In this document: positions 1 to 8,218 of the stretch, one piece after another
Layout: each line of letters begins with the position of its first letter
How positions within the stretch are numbered: the first letter of the stretch is position 1
Source of the DNA: Paenibacillus sp. J31TS4
GTDB lineage: Bacteria > Bacillota > Bacilli > Paenibacillales > NBRC-103111
Direction of reading: 5' to 3'
NCBI RefSeq assembly: GCF_018403265.1
Contig: NZ_BOSI01000003.1
Location: forward strand, 1-64,000
DNA: 64,000 nt
The notes under the pieces: model-generated
The model's database searches: none
Told to the model about the DNA's origin: nothing
The model's input: only the letters and a program-made list of their open reading frames with translations
Translations under genes and position numbers: made by a program

Positions 1-168
1 GAGGATCTTGAAACGTTTTAAAGAAAGAGCGATTCGCTCATTTGTTCAAACAGTTGCAATGGGTTCGAAAACCGCACTGCGCTGGCTTAAATTACTCACT
101 CGTTGTTCAGTTTTCAAAGGGCATTTGTTCTTTCGTTCCGACCGCTTGTCTAACGCGGCAGGAATTTC
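1..168 (-). promoter_or_regulatory. rRNA operon leader, transcribed leftward out of the window
   Basis: On the minus strand this stretch contains CCTTTGAAAACTGAACAACG (positions 101-120), a sequence typical of the leader or 16S-23S spacer of Bacilli rRNA operons, followed by a run of short hairpins such as GAGCGATTCGCTC (28-40 on the plus strand). It lies just downstream of three tandem strong promoters and has no coding gene. The 16S (or 23S) gene itself would begin beyond position 1 and is not visible. Identification rests on the conserved leader motif and the promoter array, so it is an inference rather than a direct rRNA match. Confidence 0.7.
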
Positions 169-197
169 ATTATATCATATTCTCGCCCGCTTTGCAA
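169..197 (-). promoter_or_regulatory. rRNA-type promoter, proximal (P3)
   Basis: Minus-strand -35 TTGCAA (192-197) and a perfect -10 TATAAT (169-174) with 17-bp spacing. It is the promoter nearest the leader and has the strongest -10 of the three. Confidence 0.75.
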
Positions 198-297
198 GCA
201 GTTTTTTTTAGAAGGTTTTTTGTTTCTCAGTGAGAATCAATGTTCTTTCTAATGAAGCTTGCTTGCTTTGCAGTCGCCGTCGTAACGGCCGAGAATT

Positions 298-327
298 ACT
301 TTACCACGTTTATTATTAACTTGGCAA
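298..327 (-). promoter_or_regulatory. rRNA-type promoter, middle (P2)
   Basis: Minus-strand -35 TTGCCA (322-327) and -10 TAAAGT (298-303), spacing 18 bp, followed by AATTC. The sequence GGTAAAGTAATTC around the -10 is shared with P1, suggesting the promoters arose by duplication. Confidence 0.6.
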
Positions 328-403
328 GTAGTTTTTTCTTCCAACTGTTTCGATGATGTTCATCGGCTTCGTGTGCATGTGCACCTCAGCAGCAGCACGA
401 ATT

Positions 404-432
404 ACTTTACCATGGACGAAGACACATTGCAA
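404..432 (-). promoter_or_regulatory. rRNA-type promoter, distal (P1)
   Basis: Minus-strand -35 TTGCAA (427-432), 17-bp spacer, -10 TAAAGT (404-409), again followed by AATTC. It is separated from P2 by about 100 bp, the usual arrangement of stacked rrn promoters in Firmicutes. Confidence 0.6.
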
Positions 433-464
433 GCAATAATTTTATCGAGCTGGGGTATCCTATA

Positions 465-488
465 GAAACAAAGCGCCCCGCGGGGCGC
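465..488 (-). terminator. Rho-independent terminator of the 494-1627 gene
   Basis: Perfect palindrome GCGCCCCGCGGGGCGC (473-488) followed on the minus strand by TTTGTTTC. It separates the hypothetical gene from the rRNA promoters that read in the same direction. Confidence 0.75.
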
Positions 489-493
489 CCGAC

Positions 494-1627
494 TTATTCC
501 CATGGCGGTGTCTCGTCCGCCCGTTCGGCGTTCTCCGCCGTACGGCCCGGCTTCTCGGCTATCCGCTGCAGAACGCTCTCCAGTTCCTCCGGCTGCAGCA
601 GCTCGACCGGCGAGACTCCTTTTTCGAACTGAAACGTCTCCCCCTCAATCAGTACGACGTATCGGTCCCCCAAACGAGCCAAATGAATCTTGTCCCCATA
701 ATCGGAAAGCAGCGCTCGGATGCCGACCCCGTCCAGCTTGAATTTGAGCTCGACATCCGGCTTATGCTCGACCAGCACAGACGCCGCCTCCATAACCTGC
801 TCGTGTCCCCACGTCTCCTGAAGCCTCTCCCGTTTCTCCGTCGCCGCCCATGCCTCCACCCGTTCCTGCTGTTCCCGCCGATCCTCGAGCGTCCTCTCTT
901 CCTCGGGCTGCCCCTCATATTGCGTCTCCATATATTGATGGACCATGGTCACGACATGCTCGTTCATAATCTCCGGGAGCGCCTTCTCATAGGAAACATA
1001 GCTGAGAAAATCCTCAAAATAGCGGGCATGCGAAGCCTGGTGGATCTTGAGCTCCTCTTCCTCCAGCATTCCCGGCTCGGGCATATGCGGATATTGAATC
1101 GACTTCATATTCCTCGCGCTTATGGCCATGTCCACTTGGGAGATCAGCGTCTTCTCGTCCGAGATCCGGGCGATTTTGGGTTCGAAATCGCACTTCATCA
1201 CAAACACAAAAGGTTCGTCAAAGTAAGCATTGAGCTTGGCGCTCGCCACGATGAGCGCTCCTCCCCTCACTGCCGGAGTCTCCATATAACTTCGGGCCAG
1301 CTCGTCGCAATGCCCGAGGAACTCTTCCTTGGACTCTGCGAACCGGATGCGCTGAAACATATTGTAGTTGGGATTGCTTCCGGCGTCATAGCCGGGTTCG
1401 ACCACGAACCGGCCGATCTTGGTCGGCGCGTTCTCCGTATTCGGGTTGCGTTCCACCTTGCGTTTGGCGGTCCGCGTAAACTCCCCGTCCAGAAACGGCT
1501 TCAACTCGCTCTCCTCGTACTCCTCCCGGCCAAGCGTCTGGTAATGCTTGCAGCGCTTGTCGGCCTGCCCCCCGGCGTCTTCGGCCTGAATGACGAAAAA
1601 CGATAAATATTGAATGGAAAAGTCCAT
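494..1627 (-). CDS. Conserved hypothetical protein, DUF3900-like
   Basis: About 377 residues, cytoplasmic, with no signal peptide or membrane segment. I chose the ATG at 1627 because AGAGGGAG sits 5-6 bases upstream and the protein then begins MDFSIQYLSFFVIQ, a hydrophobic strand typical of the family start; the longer frame to 1825 would overlap the promoter region of the divergent regulator. The N-terminal third contains YEESELKPFLDGEF and APTKIGRFVVEPGYD, which I remember as features of DUF3900 proteins of Bacillales. The middle (about residues 235-285) is rich in Glu/Arg and probably helical. Function is unknown. It is monocistronic, with its own terminator. Confidence 0.6.
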   Translation of the reverse strand: MDFSIQYLSFFVIQAEDAGGQADKRCKHYQTLGREEYEESELKPFLDGEFTRTAKRKVERNPNTENAPTKIGRFVVEPGYDAGSNPNYNMFQRIRFAESKEEFLGHCDELARSYMETPAVRGGALIVASAKLNAYFDEPFVFVMKCDFEPKIARISDEKTLISQVDMAISARNMKSIQYPHMPEPGMLEEEELKIHQASHARYFEDFLSYVSYEKALPEIMNEHVVTMVHQYMETQYEGQPEEERTLEDRREQQERVEAWAATEKRERLQETWGHEQVMEAASVLVEHKPDVELKFKLDGVGIRALLSDYGDKIHLARLGDRYVVLIEGETFQFEKGVSPVELLQPEELESVLQRIAEKPGRTAENAERADETPPWE

Positions 1628-1869
1628 GACGGCTCCCTCTGCTTCCTTCTGGTTTCGCCGGCGGCATTCGCGGGGATAGAAGATAAAGAGAGACCTACCC
1701 CTCGAGTCCGCACGACGCGTATTGTTCATCATACCGGACCGCCGAACGGCTCGTAAACCCACCCTCGCGCCTTTCCGAGAATATGCCGTTTCCAGAGGAA
1801 ACTGGGAGAAAGCAGGCATTCTCATTTATAATGGGAAGTAACGAAGATCAAAACCGAGGGTGTGGGAGA

Positions 1870-3117
1870 TTGAAGAACAATCGAAAACAGGACGGGTGGG
1901 ACGACCGCTACGACAGTCTGGAGGAGCTGGCCGACGGAGTCAGCGAACGGCTCGGCTGCCCCGTCACGATCGAGGATGCCGGCAATCGGCTGCTTGCCTA
2001 CAGCACGCATTCGGGCAGCACGGACTCCGCCCGCATCGCCACCATCATCAGCCGCAGGGTACCGGAGCAGGTGATCGGCTCGCTCTCTCAGGAAGGCATC
2101 ATGAGCCGGCTGGCGCAGAGCGACGAACCGGTCCGCATCCCCGCCATCCCGTCGATCGGGCTGGGAAGGAGAACCGCCATCGCGATCCGCAAGAACAGCA
2201 CGCTGCTCGGGTACATTTGGGTGCTGGAGGAATCCAGGACGCTCGACGAATCGGGACTGGCCAGTCTCAAGCAGGCGGCCGGAGCGGCGGCAGGCAAGCT
2301 GGAGCGGCACTATACTAAGAAGCGCAAGGAGCTGGAGCGGCGGCAGGATTTTTTTTGGCAGCTGCTGACCGGCGAGTCTCGTCCGGATGAAAGGGTGCGT
2401 GCGGAAGCCGAAAAGCTGGGCGTCACGCTGCCGGGCACTTACCGCATCGCGATCGTGCAAGGAGCCACCCGTTTGGAGGAGGTGCTCGGTAAACAATTAA
2501 ACGAGGCGCTGCCTTCTCTATGGAAAGCCCGTGCTCCTCTCAGCGCTTCCGGCGGCCGGGAATGGATTTGGCTGCTGGAGGAGACGGAGCAGATCCGGAC
2601 GGCTGCGGCCGCGGATGCCACCGCCGCATGTCTGCGTTCCTTGGCGGATCGATACGGCCTGCAGGGAGGCATGAGTGCGGCGCTCAGCACGGCGTCGTCG
2701 GACTACAGCCAGCTTGGCTCGGGATACCGGGAAGCGCAAACCGTGCTGCAGCTGAAAGCCGGCTTCCCCGAGCAGGTGGGCCCGCTGTTCGCCTACGACG
2801 ATCTCGGGCATTACCGCTGGCTGCCCTATCTCGCCGAGCAAAACCGGCAAGCCCGCTACACGAATCCCTGCCTGGAACGGCTGCGGGCCTACGATGCGGA
2901 GCACCACAGCTCGCTGCTTGAGACGCTCGCCGTATTCCTCGCCAAGGATTGCAACGGCAAGGAGGCGGCCGAGGCGCTGCATCTGCACGCCAACTCGCTG
3001 AATTATCGTCTCAAGCGGATCGCCGAGATCGGCCGCATCCGGCTGGACAGCATGGATCAGAAGGTGACGCTCTACCTGGATCTGCAGGCGGAGGCCTTCC
3101 TGAAGAGAAGCAAATAA
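1870..3117 (+). CDS. PucR-family transcriptional regulator, AdeR-like activator of ald
   Basis: About 415 residues. The N-terminal two thirds resemble a GAF-like sensory region ([18 protein letters not shown] at the start, then [20 protein letters not shown]). The C-terminus carries the PucR/CdaR helix-turn-helix: [20 protein letters not shown], followed by the conserved [16 protein letters not shown]. In Bacillus subtilis the PucR-type protein AdeR activates the alanine dehydrogenase gene, and here ald follows directly downstream, so the same role is likely. Start: TTG at 1870 with GAGGG nine bases upstream; an in-frame ATG at 1831 has no ribosome binding site, and the frame opens at 1783. 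Assignment to the family is firm, to AdeR by context. Confidence 0.8.
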   Translation: MKNNRKQDGWDDRYDSLEELADGVSERLGCPVTIEDAGNRLLAYSTHSGSTDSARIATIISRRVPEQVIGSLSQEGIMSRLAQSDEPVRIPAIPSIGLGRRTAIAIRKNSTLLGYIWVLEESRTLDESGLASLKQAAGAAAGKLERHYTKKRKELERRQDFFWQLLTGESRPDERVRAEAEKLGVTLPGTYRIAIVQGATRLEEVLGKQLNEALPSLWKARAPLSASGGREWIWLLEETEQIRTAAAADATAACLRSLADRYGLQGGMSAALSTASSDYSQLGSGYREAQTVLQLKAGFPEQVGPLFAYDDLGHYRWLPYLAEQNRQARYTNPCLERLRAYDAEHHSSLLETLAVFLAKDCNGKEAAEALHLHANSLNYRLKRIAEIGRIRLDSMDQKVTLYLDLQAEAFLKRSK

Positions 3118-3138
3118 GCGCTTGCCGGGCATACTAGG

Positions 3139-3158
3139 TTTTGTGAAATGCCACAAAA
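3139..3158 (+). promoter_or_regulatory. Inverted repeat upstream of ald (candidate AdeR site)
   Basis: TTTTGTG-6 bp-CACAAAA (3139-3158) lies between adeR and ald, nested inside two copies of the palindrome AAGCGCTT (3116-3123 and 3160-3167). The ald promoter is poor (TATACT at 3211-3216, no good -35), as expected for an activator-dependent gene. The repeat could bind the upstream regulator. Alternatively the outer pair forms a weak terminator of adeR. Confidence 0.4.
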
Positions 3159-3247
3159 AAAGCGCTTCGCGTTTTACTTTCTTCCCAATGCGAAAAAGCG
3201 GTCTCACTTTTATACTTGGATTAGTCAAGCTGAGGAGGCGAACCGCC

Positions 3248-4381
3248 ATGATCATAGGCATTCCGAAGGAAATCAAGAACAACGAAAATCGCGTATCGCT
3301 GACGCCCGCCGGGGCGGTCGCGTTCACCAATGCTGGGCACCGCGTGCTCGTCGAGGCGGGAGCCGGCGCAGGGAGCGGCTTTCCCGACGAGGATTATGCT
3401 CGCGCCGGAGCGGAGATCGTCGGCACGGCCGCCGAAGCCTGGGACCGGGCCGAGCTCGTCATGAAGGTCAAGGAGCCGCTGCCGGAGGAATACGGGTTTT
3501 TCCGCGAGGGGCTCGTCCTGTTCACCTATCTGCATCTTGCTGCGGAACCCAAGCTCGCCCGCGCGCTGACTGCGGCCAAGGTGACCGGCATCGCTTATGA
3601 AACGGTAGAGGTGAACCGTACCCTTCCGCTGCTCACTCCGATGAGCGAGGTGGCCGGCCGCATGGCGCCTCAGATAGGAGCCCAGTTCCTTGAGAAGCCG
3701 TATGGAGGCAAAGGGATTTTGCTCGGCGGCGTCCCGGGGGTCAAACCGGGCAAGGTGACGATCGTCGGCGGAGGCACGGTCGGCACCAACGCTGCGAAAA
3801 TCGCCCTTGGCCTGGGAGCGGACGTCACCATTATGGACGTCAACGCCGACCGGCTGCGCCAGCTGAACGATGTGTTCGGTCCTGCTTTGAAAACAGTCGT
3901 CTCCGATCCGTTCCATCTCGCGGAAGAAGTCGCGGCGTCGGATCTCGTCATCGGTGCCGTGCTAATCCCCGGTGCCAAGGCGCCGAAGCTCGTCACGGAA
4001 GAGATGATCCGGGCAATGAAGCCCGGATCGGTCATCGTGGACGTCGCCGTGGATCAGGGCGGCATCTTTGAGACGGTCGACCGGATCACGACGCACGACG
4101 ATCCTACCTATACAAAGCATGGCGTCGTCCATTACGCCGTCGCCAACATGCCGGGAGCCGTGCCGCGGACATCCACATTCGCCCTTACCAACGCGACGAT
4201 GCCTTATGCGCTGCAGCTTGCCAAATATGGCGTGCACGAAGCGGTCAAGCGCAATCCCGCCCTCAAGCTCGGTGTGAACACAGCTGCGGGCTCCGTCACC
4301 TATGAAGCGGTGGCGAGGGACCTCGGCCTCTCCTACCTGCCCGTGGAGCAGGCGCTGGAGAAGCAGCCGGCCGGCAGCTAG
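3248..4381 (+). CDS. ald: Alanine dehydrogenase
   Basis: 377 residues, the normal length. It catalyses NAD-dependent oxidative deamination of L-alanine to pyruvate and ammonium; in spore formers it is needed for growth on alanine and for sporulation. It begins [20 protein letters not shown], the family signature for the pyruvate/substrate region. VMKVKEP (substrate Lys) and TYLHLA (catalytic His) follow. The Rossmann NAD site is [20 protein letters not shown] with the acidic end [18 protein letters not shown] near residue 295 is the conserved C-terminal motif. Start: ATG at 3248, preceded by GAGGAGG eight bases upstream; the frame is open further left but without a binding site. Directly downstream of its likely activator. 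Confidence 0.96.
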   Translation: MIIGIPKEIKNNENRVSLTPAGAVAFTNAGHRVLVEAGAGAGSGFPDEDYARAGAEIVGTAAEAWDRAELVMKVKEPLPEEYGFFREGLVLFTYLHLAAEPKLARALTAAKVTGIAYETVEVNRTLPLLTPMSEVAGRMAPQIGAQFLEKPYGGKGILLGGVPGVKPGKVTIVGGGTVGTNAAKIALGLGADVTIMDVNADRLRQLNDVFGPALKTVVSDPFHLAEEVAASDLVIGAVLIPGAKAPKLVTEEMIRAMKPGSVIVDVAVDQGGIFETVDRITTHDDPTYTKHGVVHYAVANMPGAVPRTSTFALTNATMPYALQLAKYGVHEAVKRNPALKLGVNTAAGSVTYEAVARDLGLSYLPVEQALEKQPAGS

Positions 4382-4398
4382 CCGGAAGAAGCAAAAAA

Positions 4399-4452
4399 GA
4401 GGCTCTTTACCGGACGTAAGTGTCCGGTGGAGGGCCTCATTTTGGTTTTTGT
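4399..4452 (+). terminator. Terminator after ald
   Basis: Long hairpin: GAGGCTCTTTACCGGAC pairs with GTCCGGTGGAGGGCCTC around a four-base loop, then ATTTTGGTTTTTG. Confidence 0.85.
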
Positions 4453-4548
4453 TGGGAAGGCTCGCTCGTTGCTATTTCTCTGCAAGAAGGAGATAATTTG
4501 GAGAGCTTTGCTATCTAGATTCTGGACAACGCCAAAGGGGAGAGCAAG

Positions 4549-6339
4549 ATGACGGAAAGAAAACGAAACCCGCTCTACGCGGTCAGCCGGACACTGAGTC
4601 AGGTTGCGCTCGGGCAAGCAAAAGCGGACGTCGTGATCAAAAACGGCGTCGTGGTAAACGTATATACCGGCGAGCTGCTGGAAGGAATGGATGTCGCGAT
4701 TGCCGAAGGGCGGATCGCCTACATAGGACAAGCCGATCACACGATCGGCGACCAAACGCGCGTTGTCGACGCGAACGGACGCTATATCGCCCCCGGCTTC
4801 CTCGACGGGCATATGCACGTCGAAAGCACGATGCTCGCGGTCACCGAGTTCTCCAAGGCGGCGCTGGCCAAAGGAACGACCGGCATCTTCATGGACCCGC
4901 ATGAAATCGCCAACGTGTTCGGCTCGAAGGGCGTTCGCCTCATGCACGAGGAGGGACAGCAGCTGCCGCTGAAGGTGTTCACCACGTTCCCGTCGTGCGT
5001 GCCGGCCACGAGCGATCTGGAGGACGCCGGCGCGTCGCTCGAGGTGGAGGACATCCGCGAAGGCTTGACCTGGCCGAATGTGGCCGGCCTTGGCGAGGTG
5101 ATGAACTTCCCGGGCGTCATCTACGGCGACCCCAAGATGAGCGGCGAAATCGCCGAAACGATCAAAGCGGGCAAGACGGTGACCGGCCACTTCCCGAGCG
5201 AGGACGAGCGGGAGCTGCAGGCCTACCTCGCCTCCGGCGTTTCGTCGGACCACGAGACGGTGACGAGGGAGCAGGGGCTGCAAAAGCTGCGGCTCGGCAT
5301 GCACCTCATGATCCGCGAAGGGTCGGCCTGGCATGACGTCAAGGAAGTGATTAAGGTCATTACCGAGGACAAAGTCGCCACCGACAACATCTCGCTCGTC
5401 ACCGACGACGTGTACCCGCAGACGCTCGTGGAGAAGGGCCATCTGAACCACGTCGTGCGCCGCGCCATCGAGGAAGGCGTCGACCCGGTGACGGCAATAA
5501 AGCTGGTCACCCTGAACGTCGCCCGCTACTTCGGCATGGAACGCGATCTCGGCAGCGTAGCGCCGGGCAAATACGCCGACCTCGTGCTGCTGGACGACTT
5601 GAAGGCGATGACGGTCTCCGTGGTTCTGACCGACGGCGAGGTCGTTTACGAGAACGGCCGCCTGGCCGATGTCTTCCCGAAGTTCACTTATCCGGAAGAA
5701 ATCCGTCAATCCGTGCACTTGAAACGGCCGCTCTCCCCCGAGGATTTTCGACTGCTCAGCCAGCGCCAGGGAGAGACGCGCGTGAACGTCATCAAGGTCA
5801 TCGAGAACAGCGCGCGGACCGAGAAGATGGAAGCAGTCCTATCGGTCGCGGGAGGTATCATCCAGCCGGATCCGGCACAGGATATTGTCCGGCTCGCCTG
5901 CATCGAGCGGCACCGCGGCACCGGCCAGATCTCGCTCGGCTTCTGCCACGGCTTCCAGCTGAAGTCGGGCGCCGTCGCCTCTACCGTAGCGCATGACAGC
6001 CACAATCTGCTTGTGATGGGAACGGACGAGGCGGATATGGCGTTGGCGGCGAACGAGCTGGCGAAGCTAGGAGGCGGCATGATTGTCGTGAACCAAGGAC
6101 AGGTCATCGCCCAGGTGCCGATGGTGATCGCAGGCCTCATGTCGGACAAGCCGCTTGAGGAAGTGGTGGCCGAGGTCAACCGGCTGGCCGAAGCGTGGAA
6201 AGAGATCGGCTGCCCGCTCAACGCGCCGTTCATGACGTTCTCGCTGATCGCGCTGCCGGTCATTCCCGAGCTGCGAATTACGAACCGCGGCATCGCGGAT
6301 GTGACGAAATTCGAGCTGATTCAGACAGAGATTGGCTGA
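4549..6339 (+). CDS. adeC: Adenine deaminase
   Basis: 596 residues, the normal size for bacterial adenine deaminase (converts adenine to hypoxanthine plus ammonia; purine salvage and nitrogen release). Amidohydrolase motifs are GFLDGHMHVESTM near residue 82 (HxH metal ligands) and MDPHEIANV near residue 117. Later YGDPKMSGEI and GHFPSEDERELQAY are in place, and the C-terminal AdeC-specific region contains GQISLGFCHGFQLKSGA and DSHNLLVMGTD. Start: ATG at 4549 with AAAGGGGAG nine bases upstream. It is separated from ald by a terminator, so it has its own promoter. I searched the leader for a purine riboswitch and saw none. Confidence 0.95.
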   Translation: MTERKRNPLYAVSRTLSQVALGQAKADVVIKNGVVVNVYTGELLEGMDVAIAEGRIAYIGQADHTIGDQTRVVDANGRYIAPGFLDGHMHVESTMLAVTEFSKAALAKGTTGIFMDPHEIANVFGSKGVRLMHEEGQQLPLKVFTTFPSCVPATSDLEDAGASLEVEDIREGLTWPNVAGLGEVMNFPGVIYGDPKMSGEIAETIKAGKTVTGHFPSEDERELQAYLASGVSSDHETVTREQGLQKLRLGMHLMIREGSAWHDVKEVIKVITEDKVATDNISLVTDDVYPQTLVEKGHLNHVVRRAIEEGVDPVTAIKLVTLNVARYFGMERDLGSVAPGKYADLVLLDDLKAMTVSVVLTDGEVVYENGRLADVFPKFTYPEEIRQSVHLKRPLSPEDFRLLSQRQGETRVNVIKVIENSARTEKMEAVLSVAGGIIQPDPAQDIVRLACIERHRGTGQISLGFCHGFQLKSGAVASTVAHDSHNLLVMGTDEADMALAANELAKLGGGMIVVNQGQVIAQVPMVIAGLMSDKPLEEVVAEVNRLAEAWKEIGCPLNAPFMTFSLIALPVIPELRITNRGIADVTKFELIQTEIG

Positions 6340-6412
6340 TTCGAGGTGGCTTGCCCACTAGGCAGATAGACATCGGCTGATCCGGGGCGGCTTGCCGACT
6401 AGGGGATCGGCG
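6333..6412 (+). repeat. Imperfect 40-bp tandem duplication after adeC
   Basis: GGCTGATTCGAGGTGGCTTG at about 6334 recurs as GGCTGATCCGGGGCGGCTTG at about 6374, and the match continues through CC(C/G)ACTAGG. The first copy includes the adeC stop codon, so the repeat duplicates the very end of the gene. Confidence 0.6.
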
Positions 6413-6464
6413 GCCATCGGCAGGTCCTATACGGAGCAGAGACACCGGATTACCAACCGGAACA

Positions 6465-6500
6465 AAAAGAAGCCATCCTTGGCCAAGGATGGCTTCTTTT
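6465..6500. terminator. Bidirectional terminator between adeC and the sulfatase operon
   Basis: Perfect 36-base palindrome centred at 6482/6483, with arms AAAAGAAGCCATCCTTGG and its complement. It has a T tract on both strands, so it can end transcription of both convergent units. Confidence 0.9.
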
Positions 6501-6613
6501 TTGCTTGTCTACAAGGGACTTTCATACAAGATTGCAACGGGCCCTCGGTCTCCGTATGCGGCCGGCTCAGCGCCGTCAGCCAGCCGATCAGAGCGCGGCA
6601 GCTAGCTGATAAC

Positions 6614-6702
6614 CGTCCGGGCGGCCGACTCGGAATGTGGACGCGCTGTCCGTATACCCCTCTTCCGCTCGTCCAGCTCCTCAACGAGCCGGACGCGCAA
6701 CC
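6614..6702 (-). pseudogene. Decayed duplicate of the sulfatase 3' end
   Basis: This stretch repeats, at about 126-128 bp offset, the last part of the sulfatase gene (6740-6830). On the plus strand CGTCCGGGCGGCCG matches CGTCCGGGGCGGCCG, CCGTATACCCCTC is identical, and CCAGCTCCTC(A/G)ACGAGCCGG follows in both. The minus-strand reading recalls VRLVEELDER and RGIRTAR of the parent in shifted frames. It is too short to be functional and lies between the gene and its terminator. Confidence 0.65.
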
Positions 6703-6712
6703 CCCAAGCGGG

Positions 6713-8197
6713 TCAAGGCGAAGCAAGATGGCTCAAAATCGTCCGGGGCGGCCGGCCCGGGATGAGGACGCGGCCGTCCGTATACCCCTCCTCCCGGCCA
6801 GCCAGCTCCTCGACGAGCCGGCTGCGCCAGCGGGCCGCCTGCTCCGCATAGGCGGGGTCGGCGATCCGGTCGATCGTCTCGCTGGGATCGGCGGCAAGAT
6901 CGAACAGCTGCTCCCGGCCGGACTGCGAGAACCAGATATACTTGGTCCGGCCGTCGGTAACGTAATGGTGCGACAGCGGACCCGCTTCATGCTCGCCGTG
7001 GATCGCGTCGCGCCATCCGCCTGCCGCTGGCCCCCCCGCTGCATCAGCGCGCAGCAACGGCAGCACGCTCCGGCCGTCCACCGAGTCCGGCACCGGAACG
7101 CCGGCCGCGTCGAGCAGCGTCGGCATGATGTCCCGCAGCTCGACGACCCGATCCTCGACCGTCCCGTGACGGATGTCGAGGCAGCCACCCGGATCGCTGA
7201 CGAGGAACGGCACTTTGGTGCTGCCCTCGTACGGAAGCGATTTGCGGAAGAGATGGTGGTCGCCCAGCAGCTCGCCGTGATCCGAGGCGAATAGAATGAC
7301 CGTATTCCGGCTGAGCCCGTACTCCTCCAACGCGTTCAGGAAGCGGCCGATCTGGTGATCGATATGCGTAATGAGCGCATAATAGGCCGCCATCGCTTTG
7401 CGCAGACGACGCCGAGGCACGATGCCTTCCTTGGTCACCGGGTTCAGGCCGCTGCGCGCCTCATCGTCATGGTCCGCCCATTCGCCGACGACCGGGTCCG
7501 GAAAGTCCACTCCGTCATACAAATCGAGGTAAGCCGACGGCGGATCGAGCGGAGAATGCGGCCGCACGAACGACATCCACAGGAAGAACGGCTTGGCCGG
7601 GTCGCGGCGGCGGAGGAAGTCGATCGACTGCGTAACGGTCCAGTTCGTCGGATGCAGCTGCTCAGGCAGATGCCAAGGGCGGGCGACCGTCGAAGCGTTG
7701 CAGTCGAGACCGAGGTCGAGCAGGTCGGCATCGGCGCCGGCCCGCTCGCGCAGCCAGGGTAGATAGTCGTCGCAGCTGTCGAACGATTCGGCGACCGTAT
7801 TCGTGTGGCGGTACCGGTTGTGGTGCAAATACCCGTCATGCAGCACGACGTTATGGAAGCCGCACAGGCTGCGCGCCGGGTAGACGTGCATTTTGCCGAC
7901 GCACTGCGTGTGGTAGCCCGCGCGGGACAGCTCGCCCGGCAGCGTATGCTCGTACGTCCACGGCACCTTCTCCTGGTAGCCGACTCGGCCGTGCGACCGC
8001 TGGCTCATACCGGTGAAAATCGCCGCCCGCGCCGGTACGCACGTCGGCGTAGCCGAGTACGCATGCCGGAAGGCGGCTCCCGTCCGGGCGAGCTGGTCGA
8101 GATTCGGCGTCTCGACGACCGGGTGGTTCCAATAGCTGAGGCAGTCGGCCCTCATCTGGTCGACGGTGATCAGCAGCAGATTCGGATGCTCGGCCAT
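6713..8197 (-). CDS. Sulfatase (formylglycine-dependent, type I)
   Basis: 494 residues, no signal peptide, so probably cytoplasmic. It would hydrolyse a sulfate ester from an imported saccharide. The N-terminus NLLLITVDQMRADCL carries the metal-binding Asp. The sulfatase signature is TPTCVPARAAIFTG with C53-V-P-A-R, where Cys is converted to formylglycine. SDHGELLGDHHLFRKS holds the second metal site, and KIPF-like STKVPFLV follows. Start: ATG at 8197, preceded by GGGAGTGGGGAAGCG. It is the last gene of the leftward glycan operon, 21 bases after the GH35 gene. No formylglycine-generating or anaerobic maturase gene is in the window. The exact substrate is unknown; a sulfated galactoside is inferred from the neighbour. 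Confidence 0.92.
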   Translation of the reverse strand: MAEHPNLLLITVDQMRADCLSYWNHPVVETPNLDQLARTGAAFRHAYSATPTCVPARAAIFTGMSQRSHGRVGYQEKVPWTYEHTLPGELSRAGYHTQCVGKMHVYPARSLCGFHNVVLHDGYLHHNRYRHTNTVAESFDSCDDYLPWLRERAGADADLLDLGLDCNASTVARPWHLPEQLHPTNWTVTQSIDFLRRRDPAKPFFLWMSFVRPHSPLDPPSAYLDLYDGVDFPDPVVGEWADHDDEARSGLNPVTKEGIVPRRRLRKAMAAYYALITHIDHQIGRFLNALEEYGLSRNTVILFASDHGELLGDHHLFRKSLPYEGSTKVPFLVSDPGGCLDIRHGTVEDRVVELRDIMPTLLDAAGVPVPDSVDGRSVLPLLRADAAGGPAAGGWRDAIHGEHEAGPLSHHYVTDGRTKYIWFSQSGREQLFDLAADPSETIDRIADPAYAEQAARWRSRLVEELAGREEGYTDGRVLIPGRPPRTILSHLASP

Positions 8198-8218
8198 CGC
8201 TTCCCCACTCCCTTCTCC

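Noticed and set aside
4453-4548. Purine riboswitch before adeC
   Set aside because: The conserved three-way-junction and loop sequences of the purine aptamer are absent.
6427-6726. 99-codon minus-strand frame after the sulfatase gene
   Set aside because: Explained by the duplicated sulfatase end and the terminator palindrome; not a separate gene.
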